Of a stretch of DNA of 64,000 bases, positions 1 through 8,064 are shown piece by piece (the stretch's first letter is position 1; each line of letters opens with the position of its first letter). The DNA is taken from assembly GCA_958436175.1 (NCBI GenBank), contig CAUBJF010000011.1:1-64000 (forward strand). The letters are read 5' to 3'. Under the pieces are notes generated by a model. The model ran no database searches. It had not been told where the DNA came from and was given only the letters and a program-made list of their open reading frames with translations. The DNA is from an uncultured Muribaculaceae bacterium. GTDB taxonomy: Bacteria; Bacteroidota; Bacteroidia; Bacteroidales; Muribaculaceae. Position numbers and translations under genes: made by a program.

Positions 1-130
1 TATTTCAAGAGTTAAAGAGTGTTTATAAACTCTGAAAATTGCGACCTCAACCGGGCCGAAGGTTCCATCCTCCGTTCAAAACCCCACTTTGAGAGGCTTG
101 ATTTAGGGCTAACAGCCCATATATCAGCCG

Positions 131-203
131 ACTCACTGACGATTTCAGCCAACCGTGAGTCGAATTACTCACAAATGTGAGTACTCACTAATGACTCACT
201 CAC
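131..203. repeat. cluster of GTGAGT/ACTCAC hexamers
   Basis: Seven copies of the hexamer GTGAGT or its complement ACTCAC lie within 73 bases: 131-136, 155-160, 167-172, 177-182, 183-188, 194-199 and 198-203. The copies at 177-188 form a perfect 12-base palindrome, and 167-182 forms an inverted repeat with a four-base spacer. Such density suggests a protein-binding array, for example recombinase arm sites or an operator. Function is inferred only. Confidence 0.6.
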
Positions 204-247
204 AACCTCTGTATTCTGCGCAAATCTGAAATTTTGGCAAATTAAAA

Positions 248-279
248 AAGCACTGAAAATCAAGTGATTTCAGTGCTTT
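248..279. terminator. terminator-like hairpin
   Basis: AAAGCACTGAAA pairs with TTTCAGTGCTTT, with a one-base bulge and a short loop, flanked by an A-run on the left. Read on the minus strand it gives a stem followed by a T-run, so it could terminate the tRNA-Lys transcript. Confidence 0.6.
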
Positions 280-303
280 GCGGCGTTTTGCCATTTTGTT
301 TAG

Positions 304-376
304 TGACCCCGGAGGGGCTCGAACCCTCGACCCACTGATTAAGAGTCAGTTGCTCTACCAACTGAGCTACGGAGTC
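304..376 (-). tRNA. tRNA-Lys (anticodon CTT)
   Basis: A complete 73-base cloverleaf is readable on the minus strand. The acceptor arm GACTCCG pairs with CGGGGTC (one G-T pair) and is followed by discriminator A. The D arm is GCTC-loop-GAGC, the anticodon stem ACTGA/TCAGT closes the loop CTCTTAA, giving anticodon CTT (reads AAG, lysine), and the T arm contains GGTTCGAGCC. CCA is not encoded. Confidence 0.96.
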
Positions 377-602
377 TTTTGCATTCACTTATCTCTCAAA
401 TGCGGTGCAAAGTTAAGGCCTTTTTTCGAACCTTGCAAATTTTTAAGGAAGAATTTTGCAAAGATTTTTAGCCTTCTCGGACTCGCTGAGTCTCATTTCC
501 CTAAATATTAGGCGGATATGTCTATTGGAAAAATCAATAAAAAGTCCGACAAGCTGACTGACTGCTTGCCGGATTATATGGAGATGATAAAGAATACTAG
601 TC

Positions 603-1241
603 TTAGGGTTGAACCGGGAGGGCTCCTACACGACGGAATGTACAGTCGCGGTCGTTGATTTCAGCAGTTAGGAGGTCCTTGTGGTGTACCTTCATATCAT
701 CTATTTTGCGGAACTTGTTGAATTCGTCGCGGATCGCTCCGGTGAGTATCACTCTCCAGGCTTCTATGGTTTGGGTTGTGAGGGAGTCGAGTACTGGCTG
801 CTGCAGTCCTGATAATATGTTGGTTGAATATGATACGCCAGATGGGTCTATGGCTACCTGCAGGCTCGAAGGGTCGAGATTTAGGATATAGTCGTCGTCA
901 TCGGAATCCTCGGCGACGTAAGTGCCGTTGATAGAAGCTGTAGCGGCTATATTGACTTGATAGTTTTGATCGTAGTTGATGGGGATAATGTTGCCGTCTG
1001 CCTGGCTTACGGATATGACGGCCGAAAGATTGACGGATCCTGTACGGGAGTCTTTTGTATCGGGTGCAAAATCCATTGTAATAGTCGAGCTTGCATCGGA
1101 AGCGTAGCGGACAGGGTTAAGACGTGTAGGGTTCCCTTCCCATGCTCCTTCGATACTTTCTCTCTTAGAACACGACGAAACCGTCATGATGCTTGCAAGG
1201 ACGAAGATAGATCCAAATAATGTAGCTGTGCTGAGTTTCAT
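603..1241 (-). CDS. hypothetical lipoprotein
   Basis: A 212-residue protein of unknown function. The N-terminus is a lipoprotein signal peptide with the lipid-modified cysteine at about residue 24 (TVSSC). Just after it the pattern EGAWEGNP resembles the first strand of lipocalin-like or calycin lipoproteins of Bacteroidota, and the middle reads as alternating beta strands with an acidic DSDDDD turn near residue 115. It is therefore probably a small beta-barrel or sandwich at the outer membrane, by inference only. It stands alone: 95 bases separate it from plsC upstream on the same strand and tRNA-Lys lies downstream. Confidence 0.75.
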   Translation of the reverse strand: MKLSTATLFGSIFVLASIMTVSSCSKRESIEGAWEGNPTRLNPVRYASDASSTITMDFAPDTKDSRTGSVNLSAVISVSQADGNIIPINYDQNYQVNIAATASINGTYVAEDSDDDDYILNLDPSSLQVAIDPSGVSYSTNILSGLQQPVLDSLTTQTIEAWRVILTGAIRDEFNKFRKIDDMKVHHKDLLTAEINDRDCTFRRVGALPVQP

Positions 1242-1336
1242 AATTAGTGTCGACAGTTTGTTCCTTAATATATAACTGGGGTGACATAGTTTATCACGGT
1301 GTTATAATCTGTTAACACATTATGAAAATATTTTGT

Positions 1337-2089
1337 TCAGGCTTTGGGTCTGTTTCTTTCCGGAAGTGCTGAAGCTATGGCTTCGGAACTTTTTCCCATA
1401 AGTTCGGAGAGTTCGTGTCGTCCCGTTTCCTTCGAGGCCTCGATTGGACGGTGGATTGTGAGCCTGATTGTTCCGGGATGGGGTAGTATGCCTCCACGAG
1501 GAAGGACATTATAGGCTCCGTCGATCGTTATCGGTACCACAGGGAGCGAGAATTCTGTAGCGAGTTTGAAAGCACCACGTCGGAAGGCATGCATGCGTCC
1601 GTCGAGAGTGCGTGAGCCTTCTGGAAAGACTACTACCGACATACCGCCCGAGAGCTGACGTTCGGCTGCTTCCATAGTCTTTGTCGTTGCAGAGGGTGAC
1701 GAATTATCGACGAAGATGTGTCCCGACACCTTGCAGCTGTAGCCTACAAAGGGTATCTTTTCAAGGCTTTTCTTCATCATCCAGCGGAAATTGTGTCCGA
1801 GGTATCCGTATATTGCGAAGATGTCGTAGGCTCCCTGGTGATTTGCCACAAAGACATAGGATGTTCTAGGATTTATGTTTTCTCTTCCCGACACTTTCAC
1901 CCGCACCCAGCTCAGGATGCAGAATGCCCTGGCCCACAGATGGCCTGGTATGTAGCCCATTGTGCGTTGAAATCCAAGCATGCTGCCGATTATCGTGGCG
2001 AGTGCCGCAAGTAGCGTCAGCACGAGCAGCAAGGGAATCATTATGAATATCTGGTATATTCTATAGAGGATGATCATGGTGTCCGGCAT
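1337..2089 (-). CDS. plsC: 1-acyl-sn-glycerol-3-phosphate acyltransferase
   Basis: A 250-residue PlsC/LPLAT-family enzyme, expected to acylate lysophosphatidic acid to phosphatidic acid at the inner membrane in phospholipid synthesis. A hydrophobic N-terminal segment (about residues 8-38) anchors it. The catalytic H-x4-D motif is NHQGAYD (His84, Asp89), and the substrate-binding FPEGSR motif lies at about 155-160, both at the usual spacing. The start could also be Met5, four codons downstream. It is divergent from fabG, with only about 70 bases between the two starts, so two lipid genes share one promoter region. Family assignment is firm; exact acyl acceptor is inferred. Confidence 0.9.
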   Translation of the reverse strand: MPDTMIILYRIYQIFIMIPLLLVLTLLAALATIIGSMLGFQRTMGYIPGHLWARAFCILSWVRVKVSGRENINPRTSYVFVANHQGAYDIFAIYGYLGHNFRWMMKKSLEKIPFVGYSCKVSGHIFVDNSSPSATTKTMEAAERQLSGGMSVVVFPEGSRTLDGRMHAFRRGAFKLATEFSLPVVPITIDGAYNVLPRGGILPHPGTIRLTIHRPIEASKETGRHELSELMGKSSEAIASALPERNRPKA

Positions 2090-2099
2090 ATATTATGTG

Positions 2100-2130
2100 T
2101 TGCAAAAATAGCGAAAATTTCTTAATTTTG
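2100..2130 (+). promoter_or_regulatory. Bacteroidota-type promoter of fabG
   Basis: TTG at 2100-2102 and TAATTTTG at 2123-2130 match the -33/-7 elements of Bacteroidota sigma-ABfr promoters with 20 bases between. The predicted start of transcription is about 20-25 bases before the fabG ATG. Confidence 0.6.
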
Positions 2131-2157
2131 CAGCCAAAAGTGTAAAACATATACGTC

Positions 2158-2904
2158 ATGAAACTACTTGAAGGAAAAACCGCCCTTATCACCGGCGCAG
2201 CACGCGGCATCGGCAAAGCCCTTGCGCTCCGTTTCGCCAAGGAGGGTGCCAACATTGCATTTACCGACCTCGTAATCGACGAGACAGGCAACGCTACAGA
2301 AGCTGAAATCGCCGCTTTCGGTGTCAAAGCTAAAGGATATGCTTCCAATGCTGCCGACTTTAACCAGACAAAGGAAGTCGTTGCTGAAGTTGTTAAGGAC
2401 TTTGGACGCATCGATATTCTCGTCAACAATGCGGGTATCACTAAAGATGGACTTATGATGCGCATGACTGAGCAGCAGTGGGATGCTGTTATCGCTGTCA
2501 ACCTCAAAAGCGCTTTCAATTTCATCAATGCCGTTCTTCCCACGATGCTCCGCCAGCGCAGCGGCTCTATCATCAATATGGCTTCTGTTGTCGGCGTGCA
2601 CGGTAATGCAGGCCAGTCCAACTATGCAGCTTCCAAGGCCGGGCTTATCGCCCTTGCCAAGAGTATCGCGCAGGAAGTCGGTTCTCGCGGCATCCGTGCC
2701 AACGCTATCGCTCCCGGATTTATCGAGACGGCCATGACAGCCCAGCTCCCCGACGAAATCCGTGAGGAATGGAAGAAGAAAATTCCTCTCCGTCGCGGTG
2801 GCAAGGTCGAGGACATCGCCGACGTGGCAACCTTCCTCGCTTCCGATATGTCGTCCTATGTAACTGGTCAGGTTATCCAGGTCGACGGCGGTATGAACAT
2901 GTAA
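2158..2904 (+). CDS. fabG: 3-oxoacyl-[acyl-carrier-protein] reductase
   Basis: A 248-residue classical short-chain dehydrogenase, the usual length of FabG, which uses NADPH to reduce 3-oxoacyl-ACP in each round of fatty-acid elongation in the cytoplasm. The Rossmann motif TGAARGIG is at 12-19, NNAG at 90-93, and the catalytic set Ser143, Tyr156, Lys160 (YAASK) is intact. The C-terminal YVTGQVIQVDGGMNM ending is typical of FabG. It is monocistronic, with its own promoter and a terminator hairpin right after the stop. Other SDR substrates cannot be excluded, but the sequence reads as a housekeeping FabG. Confidence 0.93.
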   Translation: MKLLEGKTALITGAARGIGKALALRFAKEGANIAFTDLVIDETGNATEAEIAAFGVKAKGYASNAADFNQTKEVVAEVVKDFGRIDILVNNAGITKDGLMMRMTEQQWDAVIAVNLKSAFNFINAVLPTMLRQRSGSIINMASVVGVHGNAGQSNYAASKAGLIALAKSIAQEVGSRGIRANAIAPGFIETAMTAQLPDEIREEWKKKIPLRRGGKVEDIADVATFLASDMSSYVTGQVIQVDGGMNM

Positions 2905-2925
2905 TATAAGTTTTTATATCATATC

Positions 2926-2967
2926 AAATCCTCTGTACGTTTTGCAACGTGCGGAGGATTTGTTTTT
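2926..2967 (+). terminator. terminator of fabG
   Basis: AAATCCTC... pairs with ...GAGGATTT across a short loop, and a T-rich run (TGTTTTT) follows, 22 bases after the fabG stop. Confidence 0.75.
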
Positions 2968-2985
2968 ATCTTACTATTGCAAAAA

Positions 2986-3021
2986 GAGCCGGGCGGAAGG
3001 CTTAGGCCCTTTCGCCCGGCT
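2986..3021 (-). terminator. terminator of the leucine-rich-repeat gene
   Basis: GAGCCGGGCG pairs with CGCCCGGCTC. On the minus strand the stem is followed directly by TTTTT, placing a strong intrinsic terminator downstream of the gene ending at 3053. Confidence 0.8.
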
Positions 3022-3052
3022 CGGGAGGTATTTGTCTATCGCATTGCCATTA

Positions 3053-4108
3053 TTAGTAGTTCCACTGGCAGGCAATCATTCTCAGGTTCGGGCAAGCTAT
3101 GGTACGGAGGTCGGTGATCATGTTGTACCTGCAGTTGATGTAGGTAAGTGCCTGGTCGAAGGATACGTCAAGCATTGTAAGCTCGTTGTTGTTGCAGAGA
3201 AGACGCTGGAGGAAAGTCTGGTTGCTGAGCGTGAGGGTGGAAAGATCGTTGTATGAGCAGTCGACGAATACGAGGTTGGGGCAATTCTCAACAGTGAAGC
3301 TAGTGAGGTCATTGTAGGAGCAAACTATATCGAGGAGGGCACCGCATTCACGGAAACCGATGGTCTTCATTCTATTGTCTGAGCTGATGAATGTCGACAG
3401 AGAAGGAAGGTTCGATATAATCATATTGGAGATGTTATTGTCGTCGACGTTAAGGTTCTGGAGGTTAGTGACACCTGCAAGAGTAAGCGTTGTCAGCTTG
3501 TTATAGCCGCAGTAGAGGTTCTTGAGGGCTGTGCAGTCGGTGATGGAGAGGTTCTCGAGGTGGTTGCTCTGACAGTTGAGGGTTTCAAGAGTGGAGGATG
3601 CCTGCATGTCCAGAGCGGCGAGGAGGTTGTTCGAGACGTTGAGGTTCTTGATCAGGGGAACGTTGGTGAGAGTGAATTCAGTCAGGCGGTTGTTGTTGAG
3701 GGAAACCTTGACCAGAGAGGAGCAACCGTTCATGTTGGCTTCGGTGATTTTGTTGCGCGAAGCGTTCAGTTCTGTTAGAGCTGCATCGCCTTCAACTGTA
3801 ATGGCGTTGAGCTTGTTGCGGGAAACGTCGACTTTTGTCAGGCCCGTGAAACCGCTGAGGTCGAGTGTGCCTGCAATTTTCTTGTCCTTCCATTCGATAG
3901 AGGAGATGTGGTTGCCTGTAACGGTGACACCCTCCCATGTCGAAGGATTCTTAAGGTCAGTGATGCGGAGTGCTTCTGCATTTGTGGCAGCTGTCTCAGC
4001 AGGCTGAGCCAGGAAGTTCTGGAGCTGTTTAAGCTCGCCCTTGTTAACTTGGGCGAAGGCTGCTGCGCTACCAAGAGCAACAGCGAGGATGAATGCGATT
4101 TTTTTCAT
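3053..4108 (-). CDS. secreted 21-residue leucine-rich-repeat protein
   Basis: A 351-residue exported protein. Residues 1-19 form a signal peptide ending AFAQ, with no lipobox cysteine. From about residue 90 to the end the chain is an unbroken run of twelve exact 21-residue repeats plus a partial thirteenth, each of the form LxxLxCxxNxLTxLxLxxxxx. The position before xxN is Cys in six of the last nine repeats (for example LNCQSN, LYCGYN, VDCSYN), which resembles the cysteine-ladder repeats of Listeria internalin J. The protein stops inside the last repeat (CQWNY) with no cap or anchor domain. Such repeats usually bind proteins or glycans at the cell surface; the ligand is unknown. It is monocistronic. 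Confidence 0.85.
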   Translation of the reverse strand: MKKIAFILAVALGSAAAFAQVNKGELKQLQNFLAQPAETAATNAEALRITDLKNPSTWEGVTVTGNHISSIEWKDKKIAGTLDLSGFTGLTKVDVSRNKLNAITVEGDAALTELNASRNKITEANMNGCSSLVKVSLNNNRLTEFTLTNVPLIKNLNVSNNLLAALDMQASSTLETLNCQSNHLENLSITDCTALKNLYCGYNKLTTLTLAGVTNLQNLNVDDNNISNMIISNLPSLSTFISSDNRMKTIGFRECGALLDIVCSYNDLTSFTVENCPNLVFVDCSYNDLSTLTLSNQTFLQRLLCNNNELTMLDVSFDQALTYINCRYNMITDLRTIACPNLRMIACQWNY

Positions 4109-4261
4109 GACATATTTAATAATAGTGTGAATACTTGTTCAAGTCGTTGCTTTTTCGTTGACTTTGATATTCTAACAAGACTTCATAAAAAATGGTTCTC
4201 AATCTCTTTAAAAAAATTTTCAAAAAAGATAAAAAGTGAGTATATTTGAGGACATCAACTT

Positions 4262-6124
4262 ATGTCTATGTTGTATACTGCTATAAAACAGGTTGTTATC
4301 TCCGTACTTGCTTTGAGTACGTTTTTTGTCGCGTCTGCTCATCGTATAGCAGTACTCAGCGACGTGCACGTAACGCCAGGAAATCTCAACGAAATCAAGT
4401 TCCGTCAGGCCGTCGACGAGATCAGTGCTGCCGATTACGATTTCGTAGTTCTCGACGGTGATCTCTCGAACGAAGGTTCAGACATCGAGCTTATCAATGT
4501 GAAGCTTATCATGGACAGAATCGAGGCTCCGTGCTTTGTCATCCCAGGTAATCATGAGAATAACTGGAGCCAGAGCGCCGCCCGTACATTCTCTGATCTA
4601 TGGGGCAGTGACCGTTTTGTCGCCGAGTTCGATTCGCTAATCATAGTAGGTATCAACTGCGGCCCGTATATGAAAATGGGCGACGGGCATATCAAGCAGG
4701 AAGACCTCCATTGGTTGGACAGCACACTGGCCCGTAAATGTGTCGAGAGAAAGCTCGTACTCAGTTTCAATCATTATCCTCTTCTTGCCGACATCGACAA
4801 CTATACCGATTACCTCGCTGTACTTGAGAAATTTCCGGTCATAGCACATATCAACGGGCACTATCATCGCTGGCGTTCATATATCCCCGGAGGGGAGGGC
4901 AGTGGTTCGAATCTTCCGGCTGTAATGGTCAGGGCACTCGACATGGGCAATGGCGACTTCGGATATACAGAGCTTGAAATAGATTCGGATTCGATTCATG
5001 TCTGCGACAAAGCTCTCGGAAAAGAACGTCGTCCTATGTTCGCGTTCCCCGTGAGCTCTACTCACGGAAAAGCATCGATTCCGGGACGTTCACCGCTTGT
5101 TGTGCCGGATGGTTTCGAGGTAACGAAATTATGGGCCGACAGTGCCTCTATTTTTACTCGTCTGGGATTCGATGCCGATAAAGTATTCTTTGGAAATTCA
5201 TTGGGCCAGGCACGTGCTATTGCCAAGGCCGACGGTACCCTGCTGTGGAGCTACCCTACGGGAGCATCGCTTTTCAGCCGCCCCATTGCGTTGAAAGACG
5301 CTAAGGTAGCTGTTCCAGCTGCCGACGGCATATATATTCTCGATGCAAAAAAAGGCCGCAGAAAAAAGTTCTACCCGGCCGAGCAAGGACCATACGTCGC
5401 TGATGGAGTCATATCGTCCGACGGCATGGCATATTTCCAGGGCGCATACAAGCGTTTTGAGCGTCGCTCGCCTTCCGGAGGTAAACTCGAGTGGACCTAC
5501 GACTCGATTTCGAATTACTGTCAGGCTGCTCCGGCCGTCGATGGTACCGATGTCGTCTTCGGAGCTTGGGACACGAAGCTCCGTTGTCTCGATTCAGCTA
5601 CCGGCAGATTGAAATGGGAGTGGGACAACGGTAAGCCTGCAAATATGCTCGGCCCGGGCAATGTCGTGCCAGTCATTAGCGGTGACAAGGTTTTTATCGT
5701 GGCTCCGGACCGATATATGACTGCTCTCGACCGACGTACAGGCCGTCAGTTGTGGCGCGACAACTCACATCGCTATCGCGAGAGCCTTGGTGTCAGCGAG
5801 GACGGCAGCCGTGTCTATGCCAAGACCATGGACGGAGGGCTGGTGGCTGTCGATGCCTTGTCACCCGAGTTCCGTGAGCTGTGGCTCACTGATATGGGTA
5901 TAGGTTACGACCATGCCCCTTGCATAGTTGTGGAGAAGGACGGATATGTCTATGCCGGTTCGAGACGCGGAATCCTTTCTATTGTTGCGGCTGACGGTTC
6001 GGGTCTTGTCGGCTCACTCGCTCTCGGATCGAGCGAGATAAACGGTATCGATGTCGACCCGACAACGGGCGATATTTATGTTTCCCTGATTGAGGGTGCC
6101 ATCTTCCGTATTTGCCGTCTATAA
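4262..6124 (+). CDS. exported metallophosphoesterase with PQQ-like propeller
   Basis: A 620-residue two-domain protein. An N-terminal signal peptide (about 1-26) precedes a calcineurin-like phosphoesterase domain (about 27-250) with the full metal set: DVH, GDLSNEG, GNHEN, NHYP and GHYHR. The C-terminal half (about 280-620) has repeated W/Y-rich blades such as LLWSYPTG, LEWTYDS, LKWEWDN and QLWRDNS, typical of PQQ-like beta-propellers. The enzyme probably hydrolyses a phosphoester in the periplasm or at the surface while the propeller binds a partner or glycan; the substrate is unknown. A TATATTTG -7-like box lies at 4241-4248, very close to the ATG. Its 3' end overlaps the convergent glycosyltransferase by six bases. 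Confidence 0.85.
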   Translation: MSMLYTAIKQVVISVLALSTFFVASAHRIAVLSDVHVTPGNLNEIKFRQAVDEISAADYDFVVLDGDLSNEGSDIELINVKLIMDRIEAPCFVIPGNHENNWSQSAARTFSDLWGSDRFVAEFDSLIIVGINCGPYMKMGDGHIKQEDLHWLDSTLARKCVERKLVLSFNHYPLLADIDNYTDYLAVLEKFPVIAHINGHYHRWRSYIPGGEGSGSNLPAVMVRALDMGNGDFGYTELEIDSDSIHVCDKALGKERRPMFAFPVSSTHGKASIPGRSPLVVPDGFEVTKLWADSASIFTRLGFDADKVFFGNSLGQARAIAKADGTLLWSYPTGASLFSRPIALKDAKVAVPAADGIYILDAKKGRRKKFYPAEQGPYVADGVISSDGMAYFQGAYKRFERRSPSGGKLEWTYDSISNYCQAAPAVDGTDVVFGAWDTKLRCLDSATGRLKWEWDNGKPANMLGPGNVVPVISGDKVFIVAPDRYMTALDRRTGRQLWRDNSHRYRESLGVSEDGSRVYAKTMDGGLVAVDALSPEFRELWLTDMGIGYDHAPCIVVEKDGYVYAGSRRGILSIVAADGSGLVGSLALGSSEINGIDVDPTTGDIYVSLIEGAIFRICRL

Positions 6125-7207
6125 AAGTGACCGATAGACTTCGGCTGTCTGGGCAGCCGTACGTTCCCATGTGAAGGTGCCGGCGATTTCGCGTCCCCGT
6201 GCTGTCAGCTTGTCGCGCAGCGTACGGTCGTCGATGAGCTGAAGTATTTTGTCGCTCATGTCTTCTGCACTGAGAGGGTCGAAATAGAGTCCTCCGTCTC
6301 CGCCGATTTCGGGCAGTGAGCTTGTGTTGCTCATCGCTATGGGGCAGCCCGCAGAGAACGCCTCCAGCACTGGGAAACCGAATCCTTCAAAGAGCGATGG
6401 GAAGACGAAACAGTCGGCATTGGAGTATAGATAGCGCAGCTGGCCGTCGGAGACGAACATCTGCCCGACACTACCTTCTATTCCGAGACTTCGGAACATC
6501 TCATGCTCGTCTTTGCCGAATGGGCGCCCCGTACATATAAGTTTCATCTCGGGATAACGACGTTTCACGATGGCAAATGCCTCGGCCATGCGTCCGAAGT
6601 TCTTGTAGCGATTCCTATCGCCGACAAAGAGGACATAATGCTCCGGCAGCCCTTCGATTTTCTCGGGAACGACATTGTCGGTAGTGCGGCCGTGATATAC
6701 GACCGTAATTTTGTCCTCCGGCAGCCCGTACATATCAAGCAGGTCGCGCTTTGTCGACTCGCTGATGGCTATGACATGGTCGGCGGCGAAGACCAGCTTC
6801 CGCTTGTCATTGCGCGTGGGATCGTGGGGAGAGAATGATTCGGGGAAGCGTTCGTGAATCATGTCGTGGACAGTCACAACGAATGGTTTCCTGATGTTTT
6901 TCAGGAAGTAGGGATTGTAATATGTCGGATGGAACACGTCGAAACATCCTTCGGCTATCGCCGCCTCCGACTTGCGCCTGTTCAGGAACTTTACGATGTC
7001 TTTTTTGAAAGGGACGGCCGGGAAGTCCGGGATATCCACAACATCCCTGATATAGACATTGTGCGAGAAGCGAGCGGCAACTTCGGTGTCTATGTCGCCG
7101 GGCATGTTGCGTATCAGCTCGACAAAGTAGCGCGAGATGCCGCCGAAGCGCTGCGACGTGAATATCTGCGAGTCGTACAGTACCTTGATGTTTTGGCTGT
7201 CGTTCAT
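6119..7207 (-). CDS. GT4 family glycosyltransferase
   Basis: A 362-residue cytoplasmic glycosyltransferase of the GT4/GT-B fold. The N-terminal acceptor domain begins with VLYDSQIF and a glycine-rich FGGISRY loop. The C-terminal nucleotide-sugar domain (about 195-362) contains LFVGDRNRYKN and the retaining E-x7-E motif EGFGFPVLE. It likely transfers a sugar from a nucleotide donor to a surface glycan such as capsule or lipopolysaccharide, but donor and acceptor cannot be read off. It is not in a glycan cluster: it lies downstream of rplT, separated by a terminator, and converges on the phosphoesterase gene. Confidence 0.88.
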   Translation of the reverse strand: MNDSQNIKVLYDSQIFTSQRFGGISRYFVELIRNMPGDIDTEVAARFSHNVYIRDVVDIPDFPAVPFKKDIVKFLNRRKSEAAIAEGCFDVFHPTYYNPYFLKNIRKPFVVTVHDMIHERFPESFSPHDPTRNDKRKLVFAADHVIAISESTKRDLLDMYGLPEDKITVVYHGRTTDNVVPEKIEGLPEHYVLFVGDRNRYKNFGRMAEAFAIVKRRYPEMKLICTGRPFGKDEHEMFRSLGIEGSVGQMFVSDGQLRYLYSNADCFVFPSLFEGFGFPVLEAFSAGCPIAMSNTSSLPEIGGDGGLYFDPLSAEDMSDKILQLIDDRTLRDKLTARGREIAGTFTWERTAAQTAEVYRSLL

Positions 7208-7232
7208 AGGGCGTAAATAGCGTGGTATAAGA

Positions 7233-7266
7233 AAGGGCTGCGCCTTTTTGCGAAGACGTAGCCCTT
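7233..7266 (-). terminator. terminator of the thrS-infC-rpmI-rplT operon
   Basis: AAGGGCT pairs with AGCCCTT, with further pairing inside. On the minus strand a TTTCTT run follows the stem. It lies between rplT and the glycosyltransferase start and so separates the ribosomal operon from it. Confidence 0.7.
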
Positions 7267-7287
7267 GTGCTTTTGGTCGGAGTCTGT

Positions 7288-7638
7288 TTATGCGTTCTTA
7301 ACTTTCTCAACGACGGCAGCGAAAGCAGCGGGGTTGTTGAGAGCGAGGTCGGCGAGCACCTTGCGGTTGATCTCGATACCGCTCTTGTGGATAAGACCCA
7401 TAAGTTTGGAGTAGCTGAGGTCGTGCATACGTGCGGCGGCGTTGATACGCTGGATCCAGAGGGCGCGGAAGTTGCGCTTCTTGTCCTTACGGTCGCGGTA
7501 AGCGTAGGTAAGACCTTTTTCCCATGTGTTTTTAGCTACGGTCCATACATTACGGCGGCAGCCATAGTAGCCTCTTGTAAGTTTGAGGATTTTCTTGCGG
7601 CGTGCACGCGATGCAACGTGGTTGACTGATCTTGGCAT
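7288..7638 (-). CDS. rplT: 50S ribosomal protein L20
   Basis: A 116-residue L20, full length. The highly basic N-terminus MPRSVNHVASRARRKK and the conserved block TRGYYGCRRN are diagnostic. L20 binds 23S rRNA domain I early in 50S assembly and in many bacteria also represses its own operon. It is the last gene of the thrS-infC-rpmI-rplT order conserved across bacteria; a 165-base gap to rpmI contains no visible gene. Confidence 0.97.
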   Translation of the reverse strand: MPRSVNHVASRARRKKILKLTRGYYGCRRNVWTVAKNTWEKGLTYAYRDRKDKKRNFRALWIQRINAAARMHDLSYSKLMGLIHKSGIEINRKVLADLALNNPAAFAAVVEKVKNA

Positions 7639-7803
7639 TGTTTCAAATGATTTTGAATGTCAGCGGTCGCTGTTGTGGCGGCTCTTTGGGCTGGGCATTC
7701 GGTTAATAATGAATTATAAAATCACGAATTAAGCTTTCTTGCTGGTCGAAAGAAAACGCGGTTTGCTTTGTGTTGGCTTCAGCTTCAGGTAAGGGGTGAT
7801 TGC

Positions 7804-8001
7804 TTACTTGAGGCCGAGAAGAGCCTTCACGTTGCCGGCATCGACGCGAGATACCAGACCGAAGTGGGTCAGGTTACGTTTCTGCTTTTTGGTCTTCTTG
7901 GTGAGAATGTGGCTCTTGAAAGCGTGTTTTCTCTTGATCTTTCCTGATCCGGTAAGGGCGAACCTCTTTTTGGCACCGGAATTAGTCTTAATCTTAGGCA
8001 T
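7804..8001 (-). CDS. rpmI: 50S ribosomal protein L35
   Basis: A 65-residue L35, full length, beginning MPKIKTNSGAKKRF and containing the lysine-rich HILTKKTKKQKRNL segment typical of the family. It is a structural protein of the large subunit and lies between infC and rplT, as expected. Confidence 0.97.
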   Translation of the reverse strand: MPKIKTNSGAKKRFALTGSGKIKRKHAFKSHILTKKTKKQKRNLTHFGLVSRVDAGNVKALLGLK

Positions 8002-8038
8002 TTCGGTTGTTGTTTGTTGTTAATTCGAGTTATAATCT

Positions 8039-8057
8039 CAGGCCAACCCGTGGCCTG
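8039..8057 (-). promoter_or_regulatory. hairpin between infC and rpmI
   Basis: CAGGCCA pairs perfectly with TGGCCTG around the loop ACCCG in the 63-base infC-rpmI spacer. There is no T-run, so an RNA processing, stability or autoregulatory role is more likely than termination. Function is inferred. Confidence 0.45.
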
Positions 8058-8064
8058 GTGAATA

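Larger units (their letters stand above)
1..303. other. non-coding stretch before tRNA-Lys
   Basis: No convincing gene is seen. A short open frame with a GTG start (19-180) exists but has no recognisable domain. The stretch holds a small hairpin at 106-118 (GGGCT-AAC-AGCCC), a cluster of GTGAGT/ACTCAC repeats and a terminator-like hairpin, all just downstream of the 3' end of tRNA-Lys. That arrangement could be the edge of an integrated element, but no integrase is in the window, so this is only a possibility. Confidence 0.4.

Noticed and set aside
278..511. 77-codon plus-strand frame across tRNA-Lys
   Set aside because: It runs antisense through the tRNA and has no domain; such frames over tRNA genes are a common artefact.
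2061..2621. 186-codon frame antisense to fabG and overlapping plsC
   Set aside because: fabG is complete with its catalytic residues and promoter; the antisense frame is a low-complexity shadow.
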